64,000 bases of DNA, from positions 1-64,000 of the forward strand of contig CAJWQG010000015.1 in assembly GCA_913045175.1 (NCBI GenBank). Reading direction: 5' to 3'. Numbering within the stretch: position 1 is the first letter of the stretch; each line of letters starts with the position of its first letter. The position numbers and the translations under genes were made by a program. Positions 46,154-55,490 of this stretch are shown here, in pieces. The notes below the pieces were generated by a model. The model made no database searches. It saw nothing but the letters and a program-made list of their open reading frames with translations, and had not been told where the DNA came from. The stretch comes from an uncultured Gammaproteobacteria bacterium (lineage in GTDB: Bacteria > Pseudomonadota > Gammaproteobacteria > Pseudomonadales > Azotimanducaceae).

Positions 46154-46399
46154 ATGATCAGTGACGACATATCCCTCGATAAATTGATAGCTGATATCGA
46201 CCAACAAATCGAGGTGCTAACGGCGATCGCTGGTGATAGCGCCATCCTTCAGGAGCAGTTGCGCATACATAAAGAATCTCGGGAAGCGCTGATAAATCAA
46301 GACCTGGAGTTAGCACGATTGGCGGAGCTTCTGGATCAGGACAACATTCCGGAATTCACCACCATCATCGAGGCCAGCAAAGATCCCAGCTCCGAATAA
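46154..46399 (+). CDS. small hypothetical helical protein
   Basis: The 81-residue acidic protein (ISLDKLIADIDQQIEVLTAIAGDSAILQEQ..) is predicted by eye to be almost wholly alpha-helical, with heptad-like spacing of Leu and Ile. It may be a small coiled-coil dimer. It has no recognisable motif. It follows the charged 45665 protein by 27 bases on the same strand, so the two may be expressed together. Confidence 0.55.
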   Translation: MISDDISLDKLIADIDQQIEVLTAIAGDSAILQEQLRIHKESREALINQDLELARLAELLDQDNIPEFTTIIEASKDPSSE

Positions 46400-46405
46400 C
46401 AGCAA

Positions 46406-47131
46406 TTAGTCTCGAAGATTCCTCACCCAAAAAACTGTTCCCCCTGCCACCGCTATAGGTAACAAGAACAGATTGATTAACGGAATTGCCAGCATGATGT
46501 TAATAGGAATTCCAAATGATACAGCGCTCAATTTATGTACTAACATTCGTTCACGAAGGACCCTGAAACCAACCAGATTATTGTCGGCGGCATAGTCACA
46601 ATATTGAATCGCGACCATCCACCCGCCAAACAAGATCCAGAGCAATGGGGCAAAGGTATTCAGCAGCGGGATGACAGACAGTAGCATCAGAAGAACCAGA
46701 CGTGGCAACAAATAGAGTACTTTCGATATCTCGCGAGCAATCGCGCCCAGAATCATCGAAAGCAGGTCAGTATCCGGATGGAGGTGCCCCAGGGTCAGTG
46801 CTTCTTCAATCTTTGCAGACAAAACCGCATTGAACGGCGAGGCGATGAGATTCGCGACAATCATAAAACTATAGAAAAGCACAAATGCCACGACGATAAG
46901 GCCAACCAGATATATCACCCAGGATAGAAACGAAAGCCAGTCGGGTAGCATATTGGTGATAGCAGTAACCCATCCCTCAAATTTGCTCACGCTAATAGCA
47001 ATAAGCACGATCAACACCAGAGTATTGATAACTGTAGGGACAATCACGTAGCGACGAATGCCGGGTTTGCGAATCAATGCAAATCCTTCGACCAAACAAT
47101 CCAATCCATTCATGCTAATAGCTGTCGCCAT
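46406..47131 (-). CDS. cysZ: EI24/CysZ-family membrane protein
   Basis: The 241-residue protein has four main hydrophobic regions (about 28-50, 68-95, 137-165, 200-232) and the CysZ/EI24 signature motifs: GFALIRKPGIRRYVIVPTVINTLV, SFMIVANLIASPFNAVLSAKIEEALTL and CDYAADNNLVGFRVLRERM. CysZ mediates sulfate uptake for cysteine synthesis in E. coli; assignment to that function rather than the wider family is inferred. The start may be the ATG at 47113 instead. No cys genes are adjacent. Confidence 0.82.
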   Translation of the reverse strand: MATAISMNGLDCLVEGFALIRKPGIRRYVIVPTVINTLVLIVLIAISVSKFEGWVTAITNMLPDWLSFLSWVIYLVGLIVVAFVLFYSFMIVANLIASPFNAVLSAKIEEALTLGHLHPDTDLLSMILGAIAREISKVLYLLPRLVLLMLLSVIPLLNTFAPLLWILFGGWMVAIQYCDYAADNNLVGFRVLRERMLVHKLSAVSFGIPINIMLAIPLINLFLLPIAVAGGTVFWVRNLRD

Positions 47132-47164
47132 TTGGGAGCTGTACCCTTCCAGGAACTAGGCTCG

Positions 47165-49299
47165 TTATAGATAGTAGTCCTTGATAGGTAAAACTCGAAT
47201 ACGTCGACCAGTAATCCGGTAAAGTGCATTGCACACCACAGGGCCACCCGTAGAGTTATCGGCTCACCCAGTCCACCCCACAAATCACCTCCCGATAGTG
47301 CAAAGTGAGTCTCAATTTCGGGTGACTCATCCATACGCACCATGTTGTAGGTATCGAAGTTATCTTCTACAACGACGCCATTTTCAACGGTCAATTTGCC
47401 GTAAAGCGCGGCTGAGAGACCAAAGATCACGCCGCTTTCAACCTGTATTTCTGCGGTGGTTGGATTAACGATATTTCCACAATCAACCACTGAGATAATC
47501 TTATCTACCTTAAGGTCACCGTTCTTGGTAACCGTCACCTGCGCCACCTGCCCACACACCGTTCCAAAACTAGCATGCAGGGCAACACCCTGTGCAGTAC
47601 CGTAGGACATGTTCCGGCCCCACCTGGATTTATCCTTTAGCACCTCACGGACTTCTCGTAATTCAGGTCTTTCCTTGAGTAGTGAAAGACGAAAAGACAG
47701 AGGATCCTGTTCCGCCGCCACTGCCATCTCGTCAACAAAGCATTCCATGGCGAACGCGTTTTGAGAATGCCCACGAGAGCGCCAATACCAACTGGTCAGG
47801 TTAGTATTTCTCGCACTATGCGCTATTCTTTTGTTAGGAACCGAGTACAGCATGTCCATCAATCCCTCGACTGATGTTTCATCAAGCCCGCGCACATCTG
47901 GCTGATTATCCTTAGCTATAGAATGAGTGATCGAATGATTGGTGTAGGCAATCAGACTTTTACCAAGATCAAATCCGGGCTTAAATCTCGACACTGACAT
48001 AAGGCGATATCGACCCGCTCGCTGATCTTCTTCTCGGGTCCATATCATCTGCACCGGTCTTTCAACTTCCTGGGCGATGACTACCGCCTCACGGATGTAA
48101 TCTACGTGGCTACGACGTCCGAAACCGCCACCCAGGAAACAATTATGGAAATAGATGCGATCTTCGGGAAGGCCTGTGACCTCCGCAATAGCGATAACCG
48201 CTCTAACCGGGTCCTGGGTGCCTGCCCAGACATCCACCTTCCCTTCACCAAACTCAACCGTACAGTTCATCGGCTCCAGACATGCGTGAGACAAATACGG
48301 CGATACATAATCAGATTCAATCGTCGTCTCTGCTTCATCCATGTTGCGAACAATGTCACCACGCTCTTCAAGAATACTGCCTCGCCTATCCAGCTTCGCT
48401 TCGAATTCTCGCTGAAACGTCTGTGTACTTGCCTTGGCAAGGGCCCCGGTATTCCATTGAACTGGTAATTCATCAGCCGCTGTCTTCGCCTGCCAGAAAT
48501 GTTCTGCCACGATGGCGACCGAACTTTCCATTCGAACTGTCTTAATGATTCCCGGCCGGTTTCTGATGGCATTAAAACGCAGGCTGCGAACACTGCCGCC
48601 GATTACCGTACAATGCTTCACTGCCGCGTACACCATATTCGGACGCCGTATATCGATGCTGTAAACGGCAGAACCATCCACTTTGGCGGCGATGTCGAAA
48701 CGCGGGGTGGGTAGCCCGAGAAAATTGAAATCCTCAGGCAACTTTATCTTTACGTTCGCGACCCGGACCTTCGCAGCTTGTGCGGCGACCTTTCCATAGG
48801 TGACCGATTCTCTGGTGTCCCGGTTATATATCTTGCCGTAGTCCGCATAACATCTACCTGGACTTACCAACCAGGCTTCTGCCGCCGACGTAACAAGGCG
48901 CTCCCTGGCTTCGGCGCCGACTCGCTGCAACATCTCGCATGACTGACGAACTGATCCACTATCGTCAGTCAGCAGCCGTCCGTACACTCGACCTTCCATT
49001 AAATGTCGGTTTACGTCCGCATACTCGGCTCGAACAAGACGCCAGTCGGCTTCCAACTCCTCCGCAACTATCATCGGCAAAGCGGTTAATACCCCCTACC
49101 CCATCTCTGCTTTCGCGACACGAATGGTGATTGTCTCGTCCGCATTTTTGGCCAGCCATGCATTGAGTTTGGCACCAGAATTGGCCCAGGACTCGAATGG
49201 CTTTGATTTGCCTGACACCGGGAGATGAAAACCCAGCAACAACCCGCCGGCGGCAGTGGTTGACGCCTGAATGAATTGGCGCCTTGAATAGTGCTTCAT
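47165..49299 (-). pseudogene. xanthine dehydrogenase-family molybdopterin-binding subunit (IorB-like), TAG and frameshift
   Basis: The protein starts [22 protein letters not shown], a Tat signal, and has the family blocks PRFDIAAKVDGSAVYSIDIR, CFLGGGFGRRSHVDYI and RSRGHSQNAFAMECFVDEMA. TAG 49096-49098 interrupts the near-invariant EMGQGV motif exactly at the glutamine (AEMG, stop, GVLTALPMI). Near 47265 a second defect shifts the frame: the true family ending (STGGPVVCNALYRITGRRIRVLPI) is read in another frame to TAA 47165-47167. The original enzyme would be a periplasmic molybdenum hydroxylase, like isoquinoline oxidoreductase. The adjacent Fe-S subunit also appears damaged. Confidence 0.8.
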
Positions 49300-49754
49300 T
49301 GAGCAGCCCGCTCTCGGGCTACTTTGTGAATTGCCTTACGGATACGAACATAAGACCCGCATCGACAAATGTTGGTCATTGCTGCGTCAATTTCTTCATC
49401 AGTCGGACGAGGTTTCTGATCTAGTAACGCCGTCGCCGCCATGATTTGGCCGGACTGACAATATCCACATTGGGGAACCTCCTCATCGATCCATGCCTGT
49501 TGAACCGGATGTAGACCTTCTTCGGATACCCCTTCGATAGTAACAATCTCAGCGTTGGCGGATTGACTGATGGTCCTCATACAAGATTTGGCTGCTTTTC
49601 CATTCAGGTGAACGGTGCAGGCGCCACAATGACCTATGCCATAACCATACTTGGTGCCGGTGAGATTTAAGTGATCGCGCAACACCCAGAGCAGGGGCGT
49701 CTCTAATGGAACATCCAGTTCCATATCCTGCCCATTGATGGTCAGATAAATCAT
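49296..49754 (-). CDS. [2Fe-2S] subunit of a molybdenum hydroxylase (IorA-like), one cluster ligand missing
   Basis: The 152-residue protein has a plant-type ferredoxin domain and a C-terminal helical [2Fe-2S] domain ([10 protein letters not shown]...ICRCGSY), as in IorA/CoxS small subunits. In the N-terminal cluster motif, CGIGxCGAC is read as [12 protein letters not shown]: the first cysteine is tyrosine (TAT), a single G-to-A change from TGT. This ligand is essential in the family, so the subunit is probably inactive although the frame is open. It overlaps the large-subunit start by four bases. Normally it passes electrons from the molybdenum site to a c-type cytochrome. Confidence 0.85.
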   Translation of the reverse strand: MIYLTINGQDMELDVPLETPLLWVLRDHLNLTGTKYGYGIGHCGACTVHLNGKAAKSCMRTISQSANAEIVTIEGVSEEGLHPVQQAWIDEEVPQCGYCQSGQIMAATALLDQKPRPTDEEIDAAMTNICRCGSYVRIRKAIHKVARERAAQ

Positions 49755-49772
49755 ATTAGTGGCCGCCTGGAA

Positions 49773-50108
49773 TCACAGATACTGATTTTCAGCCCAGAGC
49801 GTGAATTCACCCGCATCAAAAAACATACCGTGCTCATCACATTGCTCATACTGCAACTGTTGTCCATCGATCTCGAAATAGCGTTTCATGGTTCCACCAC
49901 ATCTGGGACAAGGGATTGTGTCCAGAGCGTCCTAACGAGCACCAACATCCGGGTCTCCCGTACCTATAAACTCAGCGACCCATCTCTCTGACAAGCTTTC
50001 CGCTTCTCCCTTATCGAACCAAAGGCCCTTGCATCCCTTACAACGATCGATCGTGACATCTTCACACTGAATCTCTTCCATCTCGGTATCACACTTTGGG
50101 CGTCGCAT
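49773..50108 (-). pseudogene. zf-TFIIB-type zinc-ribbon protein with an in-frame TAG
   Basis: ATG 50106-50108 opens MRRPKCDTEMEEIQCEDVTIDRCKGCKGLWFDKGE, the typical start of double zinc-ribbon proteins. TAG 49932-49934 interrupts it after DPDVGAR, and the frame continues DALDTIPCPRCGGTMKRYF...CDEHGMFFDAGEF to TGA 49773-49775. The first ribbon normally starts MKCPKC; here the first Cys is Arg (CGC for TGC). It therefore has both a lost ligand and a stop, consistent with decay. Restored length 111 residues; function unknown. Confidence 0.7.
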
Positions 50109-50160
50109 CGCCTCTCCTAATCTGGTAAGCGGCTGTGCAGTGATCTTGACAGATCATAGC

Positions 50161-50255
50161 CCTCCACAACACGCCCCAGGCAACCCTGATAACCTCGCCA
50201 CAGGCGTTAACAAGCCTCGGCGACCTTCAACAACCCCGCGACAGGCACCCACGGT
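50161..50255 (-). repeat. degenerate tandem repeats of about 23 bp
   Basis: On the minus strand four loosely related units follow one another, with a rough consensus GCCTGTGGCGAGGTTGTTGA. The clearest are 50225-50250, 50188-50209 and 50163-50186. They fill most of the 216-base gap between the zinc-ribbon remnant and the acyl-CoA dehydrogenase-like gene. No coding frame or regulatory motif explains them. Confidence 0.4.
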
Positions 50256-50325
50256 GAGCACCAACCCGGAGCTGGCGAAATAGAAAACTGGTGGGTGGTT
50301 TGCTGTTCATGCTACTTTTAAAGGT

Positions 50326-51444
50326 ATGAATGATTTTGTAACCAACCAGGCGCTGTTTAGAACCATCGCAGAAGCTTGCGCCGAGAACGATAGTACGTCG
50401 CTCCCGGAAGTTGTCGTCGATGCCTTGCGGGCAGAACAGGGTTTCTCGCTCTTGCTCCCCAAAGAACTGGGCGGCAAACAACCCGCATTCCCTGAGTTCA
50501 TTCGGTTCGTTAAGTCTGTCGCGACGGCCGATGGGTCAACTGGATGGTGTGTGGCCCAGGGGTCAGTACTTGCTTCACTTGCCCGCCTTCTACCTAAAGA
50601 CGTCGCTGAATCCATGTGGCCTACCCCGAATGTCAGTCTTGCTAACGGACCTCCAATACAGGCCAGCAGTCGAAAAGATGGTGACAATTACGTATTAAGC
50701 GGGAACTGGGCTTTTAGCAGTGGAATCAATCATGCCAGTTGGCTGTTTGGTGTGGCTACAGTAACAGAAGAAGACGGATCGCAACGCGGTGTTTGGCACG
50801 TAATCGATAAATCAGACGCTGAAATCAACTACGACTGGCAAGTCGCTGGCCTGAAAGCGACAGGGAGTTATCCGTTTCAAGTTGAAGAACTATCGATTCC
50901 CGAGTCTATGGCATTCGAAGTCGGCGTCCGCAAAGATGACCCGCCAATTTATCAAATTCCCCTGAACCTTCTTTTCGCTTGCAGCTTTGCTTCAGTTGCC
51001 CTAGGGGTATCCCGAGCAGCTTTGAATTTCGCAACCGAGCGGGTACAAAAAAAGATCAAGCGCATGTACAAGGAGACCATGAGTGAAGATATGCTCACTC
51101 AGGATCAGATCGGCAAAGCCGAAGCTTTGTGGCGTAGCGCAGACATGTACCTCAACACACAAGTCGCCGAAGTGTGGGAGCGAACATGCTGTAGCGGAAT
51201 CTGTTCAATGGATAACAGGATCATGTTGCGCCTGGCGGGGACTCACACTATTCACCAGGCGAAAGCCGTCACCGACATAGTCTATGATCTCTGCAGCACT
51301 GACAGTATCTTCCAACACAATGACATCCAGAGGCGCTTCCAGGACATACATGTCATCGCTCAACACATGCAGGGAATACCCGAGATATACAGTATCGTTG
51401 GCAGACACTTTCTCGGACTACCAGTTAACTCACACCTGGTTTAG
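50326..51444 (+). CDS. acyl-CoA dehydrogenase-fold flavoprotein (HsaA/HpaB-C2-like monooxygenase group)
   Basis: The 372-residue protein has the acyl-CoA dehydrogenase outline. An N-terminal helical domain (PEVVVDALRAEQGFSLLLPKELGG, ADGSTGWCVAQGSVLASLARLLP) is followed by a beta domain containing LSGNWAFSSGINHASWLFGVATV and a C-terminal four-helix domain. The GNWAFSSGxxHAxW pattern is typical of the group with two-component flavin-dependent monooxygenases such as HsaA, rather than true dehydrogenases. The usual dehydrogenase catalytic Glu is not evident. The HAD-UbiA gene starts 21 bases later, but it probably belongs to another pathway. Confidence 0.8.
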   Translation: MNDFVTNQALFRTIAEACAENDSTSLPEVVVDALRAEQGFSLLLPKELGGKQPAFPEFIRFVKSVATADGSTGWCVAQGSVLASLARLLPKDVAESMWPTPNVSLANGPPIQASSRKDGDNYVLSGNWAFSSGINHASWLFGVATVTEEDGSQRGVWHVIDKSDAEINYDWQVAGLKATGSYPFQVEELSIPESMAFEVGVRKDDPPIYQIPLNLLFACSFASVALGVSRAALNFATERVQKKIKRMYKETMSEDMLTQDQIGKAEALWRSADMYLNTQVAEVWERTCCSGICSMDNRIMLRLAGTHTIHQAKAVTDIVYDLCSTDSIFQHNDIQRRFQDIHVIAQHMQGIPEIYSIVGRHFLGLPVNSHLV

Positions 51445-51465
51445 AAGAAACCTTAGCTTAATGCC

Positions 51466-52896
51466 ATGAGCGCGCATCCCAACCCACTGGTGGTCGACCT
51501 GGATGGTACGCTAGTTAAATCTGACTTGCTTATCGAGTCCATTCTTCTACTTCTGAAGAAGAACTTATTGTTCATCTTCTTACTACCCATCTGGCTGTTG
51601 TCTGGTAAAGCACATTTCAAATATCAAATCGCGAGCAGAGTCCAGATCGATGCTTCGTTACTACCCTACAACGTTGGGCTAATTGACTATCTGGCTGAGC
51701 AACACGAAGAAGGCAGACCGGTCGTCCTCGCAACCGCATCCAGTGAATTACTGGCGAATCCGGTCGCGAAACATCTGGCTATCTTCAGCAACGTTATCGC
51801 CAGCACCGAGGACACCAACTTCAAAGGCGACGCAAAGGCGAACCAACTGAACAAAGCATACGGTAGTGGTCACTACGATTACGCCGGAAATTCGAACGCA
51901 GACCTGGCTGTATGGTCGCATGCACGCGCAGCGATCCTGGTTGGAGTACCGACCGGCCTTCGCAGGAAAGTGGAAAACACGGTTTCTATCTAAAAGGAGT
52001 TTGAAGGCAGCTCGCCCTCGTTGCGATCATATTTACAAGCGCTGCGAATGCACCAATGGGTTAAAAATACCTTGCTATTCGTACCGGTCCTTACAGCACA
52101 TAAGGTACTGGATCTATATATGCTTGCTACGGCCTTACTGGCGTTCGCCGCATTCTGTTGTTGCGCATCCAGCGCCTACGTACTGAATCATTTACTTGAC
52201 CTCGAAGCCGACAGGCATCATCGAACCAAATGTAAGCGACCTTTCGCCTGCGGGGCGCTGCCCGTGATGCACGGCCTGAGAATCATCGTTTTACTATTGC
52301 TTGCTGCCATTGGGCTTTGTTGGTTCTTACCCTTCGAGTTTTTCCTGGTATTAGCGGTTTACTACCTGACCACATCGGCGTATTCATGTTGGTTAAAGCA
52401 ACTTGTCGTGATCGACGTCATCGTGCTTGCATCGTTGTATACATTCAGGATCATCGCCGGTTCTGCCGCGACCGACATAGTGCTCTCGGAATGGCTACTC
52501 GCATTTTCCATGTTCATATTCCTGAGCCTTGCCATGGTCAAACGTTATGTAGAACTACTGGACCTCCGCAATATGGGGTTTAAAGAAGAAGCAGTGGGGC
52601 GTGGCTACCATGTTCGCGACATCGAATTACTGTCATCTCTTGGCGGCGCGAGTGGTTACCTTTCCCTTCTAATTTTTGCACTCTATTTAAACAGCGACCT
52701 GGTGCAGTCAATGTACAATAGACCCTACTTGCTCTGGTTGGTATGCCCGCTGCTGTTGTATTGGATCAGTCGGGTATGAATTATTGTCCACCGGGGAGAC
52801 ATGCACGATGACCCGATTGTGTTTGCCATTAAGGACCCCGTCAGCATCATCACCGGTGGCCTGATGGTCGCTATTTTTCTTGTCGCCGCCCTATGA
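51466..52896 (+). pseudogene. HAD-UbiA fusion (decaprenyl-phosphate phosphoribosyltransferase-like), two in-frame stops
   Basis: One frame of 476 codons encodes an N-terminal HAD phosphatase (PLVVDLDGTLVKSDLL near residue 8) followed by a UbiA prenyltransferase with eight or more helices. Its first Asp-rich motif is NHLLDLEADRHHRTK and its second lies in YKxxLK-like VKRYVELLDLR. TAA 51991-51993 lies in the linker. TGA 52777-52779 lies in WISRV-stop-IIVHRGDMHDDP, where tryptophan is expected. Such fusions make decaprenylphosphoryl-ribose-type lipids for arabinan-containing cell surfaces. The DprE1- and DprE2-like genes follow with overlap, and all three are interrupted. Confidence 0.75.
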
Positions 52897-54158
52897 ATAA
52901 CTACAGTTCCTGGAGACGTTACCCTCATGTTCGTCAGCGTGGGACAACAATATCCGACCGCTTCGCTCCCCTGCCCCAACAGAGCGGCACTGTTGTCCCT
53001 TACGGAAATGGTCGCAGCTATGGAGATAGCTGCCTGAACTAGGACGGCATCGCGATTAGCACCAGGTGGCTCAATAAACTTATTAGCTTTGACGCAGCCG
53101 AGGGGCTCATCACTTGTGAATCGGGTGTGCTGTTGAGTGATATTCTAGATGTGGTCGTACCACAGGGCTGGTTCCTCTCGGTGACGCCCGGCACAAAATA
53201 TGTCACGGTGAGAGGAGCGATCGCCAACGACGTTCATGGAAAAAATCATCATCGTGTAGGCACCTTCGGTCGCTTCTTAAGGCGATTCGAACTGCTCCGA
53301 TCAAACGGAGAGCGAATTCTCTGCTCACCGACTGAAAACCAGTCAATCTTCCAGGCGACTATTGGGGGACTCGGACTCAGGGGTCTAATAACCTGGGTGG
53401 AATTTAAGTTAGCCCCCATTCAGGGTACGGGTATCGCTAGTGAAACCATTAAATTCTCATCCCTGGATGAGTTCCATAAGCTATCCACTGACTCAGCGGA
53501 TGATTACGAGCACACCGTTGCCTGGGTCGATTGTATGGCCAACGGCGCGTCACTGGGCAGAGGTATATTCACCAGAGGCAATCACTGCGAAACATCTGTT
53601 TCGCCTGGCAAGAGAACGATATCCATGCCTGTTACACCGCCTTTTTCACTCGTTAACAGGATGACGGTTTCTCTCTTTAACAAGGCTTATTACCACAGCG
53701 CCCGCAACCAGACTTCTACGACGCACTACGACCCCTTCTTCTTTCCGCTGGATAGAATAATGGACTGGCACAGAATCTATGGACCAAAAGGATTCATGTA
53801 GTATCAATGCGTGATTCCTCTAGCACATAGATTGGATGCGATGAGCGAAATCCTGCGCAAGATCCCCGAATCAGGATTCGGCTCAAACCTGGCCGTACTT
53901 AAAGTTTGTGGCGACCTTCCATCGCCCGGGGTGCTGTCGTTCCCAATGCCAGGTATCTCAATCGCGCTGGATTCTCCCTACATTCCAGATAAAGTTCTGT
54001 CGTTGTTTGAAGATCTGGATAAGGTTGTGCTGCAGGCCGGAGGTAGACTCTATCCTGCTAAGGACGCTCATATGTCCGCGGCGCTGTTTCAGCAGACATA
54101 TCCAAACTGGCGCAAAGTAGAAAAATTTCGAGATCCAATGTTTATGTCCGATACATAG
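52893..54158 (+). pseudogene. DprE1-like FAD-linked oxidase, two in-frame TAG codons
   Basis: The ATG overlaps the UbiA stop. The 421-codon frame contains the FAD-binding segment VPYGNGRSYGDSCLN and a VAO-type domain (GWFLSVTPGTKYVTVRGAIANDVHGKNHHRVGTFGRFLRRFELL). TAG 53040-53042 follows SCLN. TAG 53799-53801 falls in GFM-stop-YQCVIP, where DprE1 proteins have FLQYQ, so CAG-to-TAG is likely. DprE1 oxidises the decaprenylphosphoryl-ribose 2'-OH, the first step of its conversion to arabinose, with DprE2. The reading frame stays intact between the stops, so inactivation is recent or the stops are suppressed. Confidence 0.8.
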
Positions 54159-54172
54159 CGCAGGGTGTCATC

Positions 54173-54910
54173 ATGGAGGTGTTGGTCATTGATGCAACAT
54201 CGGCAATCGCAACGGCAACGGCGAGACAACTCGTCGCCAGCGGCGATATGGAATTACACCTAGTCGCAAGAAATTCGGATCGACTGGAAGCGCTAGCAGA
54301 GGAGCTTAAAATACGCGGCGCGGTTAAGATCAGCACTCATCTATTGGACTTGGTCTCCTTCGGGCACCATGAAGAATGCGTATCGCAGGCTATCGCCAAT
54401 TTAGGTCAACTGGACCTGGCGTTAATCTGCCATGGTAGTCTGGGAGACTAGGAAACCGACCGAACTTCAGCGAATAAAACCCTGGAACTGCTCAACACCA
54501 ACGCGTTAAGCCACATTTCATTGCTTACGCTTATCTCTAATGTCATGAAACAGCAGCAATCGGGCACTATCGTCGTTATATCCTCGGTCGCGGGAGATCG
54601 AGGTAGAGCATCGAATTACATATATGGTGCCGCCAAGGCAATGGTCTCTACTTTCGCAGAAGGATTAAGGAACAGACTATTTGGCACAGGGGTCCATGTG
54701 ATTACCGTAAAACCCGGTTTTGTTGACACACCCATGACAGAGGACTTCAAAAAAGGATTGCTATGTGTACAACCCGAGGATATCGCCGCCGGGATCCTGC
54801 GGGCGGTCGACAAGAAAAAGAGTGTCGTTTATCTACCCAAATATTGGTGGGTAATAATATTTATAATCAAACACTTACCAAACTTCCTTTATAAACGACT
54901 TAACATATAA
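54173..54910 (+). pseudogene. DprE2-like short-chain dehydrogenase with an in-frame TAG
   Basis: The 245-codon frame begins MEVLVIDATSAIATATARQL, a degenerate Rossmann motif as in DprE2. It has the later SDR motifs ICHGSLGD, VVISSVAGDRG and YIYGAAKAMVSTFAEGLRNRL with the Tyr/Lys pair. TAG 54449-54451 follows HGSLGD, where related proteins have Gln (HGTLPDQ-type). DprE2 reduces the keto intermediate made by DprE1. It follows the DprE1-like gene by 14 bases. Confidence 0.78.
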
Positions 54911-54915
54911 TCGGA

Positions 54916-55365
54916 TCAACCGCTGCCGCCGGTTTCTTCCATAATAAAGCTCTGCAGCTCCTCAATTGTCATGGATTGCTGCTTTATTGTGAATTTGAGC
55001 AGGTCGCCCACGGCGATGATTCCCACCAGGTCCTGTCCTTCCACGATAGGCAAATGTCTTATCTTCTTATGTGTCATCAGTGCCATGCACTTCTCAACAG
55101 TGGTGTCTTCCCTGGCAACAACAACATCTCTGGTCATAATGTCGGACACGCTGGTATCACGAGCAGACTTGTTCTTTAAAATCACTTTTCTTGCGTAATC
55201 GCGCTCGGAAATGATACCTACCAAGCAGCCGTCATCATCCAGCACGGGCAAGGCGCCCACCTGCACCTCTGCCATTTTCTCAACCGACTCATATACAGAA
55301 TCTGCCGCACCGATAGTCACAACATCTCGACCTTTAATGTCCAACATCTCTTTTACAGTACTCAT
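54916..55365 (-). CDS. tandem CBS-domain protein
   Basis: The 149-residue protein contains two CBS domains (about 15-75 and 80-135) with VGALPVLDDDGCLVGIISERDYARKV and KIRHLPIVEGQDLVGIIAVGDLLKF. Pairs of CBS domains bind adenosyl nucleotides and regulate partner enzymes or transporters. No fused effector is present. AGAGG precedes its ATG. It converges on the DprE2-like remnant with five bases between the stops. Confidence 0.88.
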   Translation of the reverse strand: MSTVKEMLDIKGRDVVTIGAADSVYESVEKMAEVQVGALPVLDDDGCLVGIISERDYARKVILKNKSARDTSVSDIMTRDVVVAREDTTVEKCMALMTHKKIRHLPIVEGQDLVGIIAVGDLLKFTIKQQSMTIEELQSFIMEETGGSG

Positions 55366-55449
55366 TCCGTTACCTCTTTGTTCAATTCCGCGACCAACCC
55401 GCGCCGTAAGGATGATACAAGACGGTTAAGGCCGGACATTCCTCAATCA

Positions 55450-55473
55450 TGATACCGATCTTCAATGGTATCA
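55450..55473 (-). terminator. 7-bp perfect dyad after the amidase gene
   Basis: TGATACC (55450-55456) and GGTATCA (55467-55473) are perfect inverted repeats with a ten-base loop. They lie 18 bases beyond the amidase stop on the minus strand. No T tract follows, so it may be a weak or Rho-dependent terminator, or an RNA-processing hairpin. Confidence 0.35.
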
Positions 55474-55490
55474 AGGGTTTGCATAGCCAC

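Noticed and set aside
50161-50255. Short CRISPR array
   Set aside because: Units are too degenerate, spacers are absent and no cas gene is near.
52777-52779. Selenocysteine at the TGA in the UbiA part
   Set aside because: The family has tryptophan at this place and the protein has no redox role; TGG to TGA explains it.
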